DNA from: an uncultured Chloroflexota bacterium
GTDB taxonomy: Bacteria; Chloroflexota; Anaerolineae; Promineifilales; Promineifilaceae
Direction: 5' to 3'
DNA length: 6,159 nucleotides
NCBI GenBank assembly: GCA_937958365.1
Contig: CALFEW010000780.1
Span: 1-6,159 of the forward strand
A program made the translations under genes and the position numbers. Positions 6,025-6,159 of the stretch are shown here, one piece after another (the first letter of the stretch is position 1; every line of letters begins with the position of its first letter). The notes under the pieces were generated by a model. That model saw only the letters and a list, made by a program, of their open reading frames with translations, was not told the origin of the DNA and made no database searches.

Positions 6025-6159
6025 TTAGTTGGGACTGTTCAGGGTGGCGGCCAGGTAGCTTTCGATTTGTTCGCTGGAGAGCAGGCCACGGTGAACGGCC
6101 GTTACCCGCCCCGTTCCATCAATAAAATATGTCGAAGGAAAATTAAACACGTGATACAG
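6025..6159 (-). CDS. TlpA/ResA-like thioredoxin-fold protein, C-terminal 44 residues (5' end cut by window edge)
   Basis: This frame is open from the window edge to a TAA at 6027-6025. It is missed if a start codon is demanded inside the window. The residues read YHVFNFPSTYFIDGTGRV, then TAVHRGLLSSEQIESYL. The FPST segment is the cis-proline loop of thioredoxin-fold proteins, and the following YFID..G.V....G.L....I...L is the usual end of TlpA/ResA/AhpC-TSA-type redoxins. These generally act outside the cytoplasm in cysteine reduction, for example in cytochrome c maturation. The CxxC active site and any signal anchor lie beyond the window. It precedes the DUF2085 gene by 20 bases on the same strand. 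Confidence 0.8.
   Translation of the reverse strand: MYHVFNFPSTYFIDGTGRVTAVHRGLLSSEQIESYLAATLNSPN

Noticed and set aside
5937..6125. 62-codon plus-strand frame near the right edge
   Set aside because: It overlaps the DUF2085 start and the thioredoxin-like gene in antisense, and its Trp/Arg/Cys-rich translation has no resemblance to a known protein.

Overview
The window looks like a chromosomal piece of a Chloroflexota bacterium, most likely of the Anaerolineae side. This is inferred from style, not from a marker gene: a lipoprotein with a long Pro/Thr/Glu/Ala linker behind its lipobox, PPC-type repeats, a DUF2085 membrane protein next to a TlpA-like thiol protein, moderately high GC, and heptamer-repeat-filled gaps. 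No rRNA, tRNA, CRISPR array, transposase or phage gene is visible.

Layout. Bases 1-1422 (+) are the C-terminal part of a DinG/XPD-type superfamily 2 helicase. The window opens inside its DEAH box, so the ATPase N-terminus lies upstream. Bases 1423-1726 are a gap holding a heptamer-built inverted repeat, a degenerate heptamer patch and a possible promoter. Bases 1730-3742 (+) encode a 670-residue surface lipoprotein: lipobox, PT/AEPT linker, a PsbP-like domain and four PPC-like repeats. A strong intrinsic terminator follows at 3787-3820. Next come a six-unit tandem heptamer array at 3867-3912 and a beta-ketoacyl-ACP synthase II gene (fabF, 3933-5192, +). fabF converges on a minus-strand pair: a DUF2085 four-helix membrane protein (6004-5213) preceded 20 nt upstream by the 3' end of a TlpA/ResA-like thioredoxin-fold gene (6159-6025). 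A hairpin at 5184-5214 spans both stop codons of the converging genes.

How the genes relate. The three plus-strand genes look like separate transcription units: they are unrelated in function, separated by 304 and 190 bp gaps, and the second gap has a terminator. Only the thioredoxin-like/DUF2085 pair looks like an operon.

The most notable signals are at the DNA level. The palindrome ACGGCCGT occurs 12 times (six as the full decamer AACGGCCGTT), in every gene except the DUF2085 one and in all three codon phases. Both long gaps carry period-7 repeats of unrelated sequence, and the short convergent gap shows a hint of the same. I found no convincing new defence, mobile or biosynthetic system.
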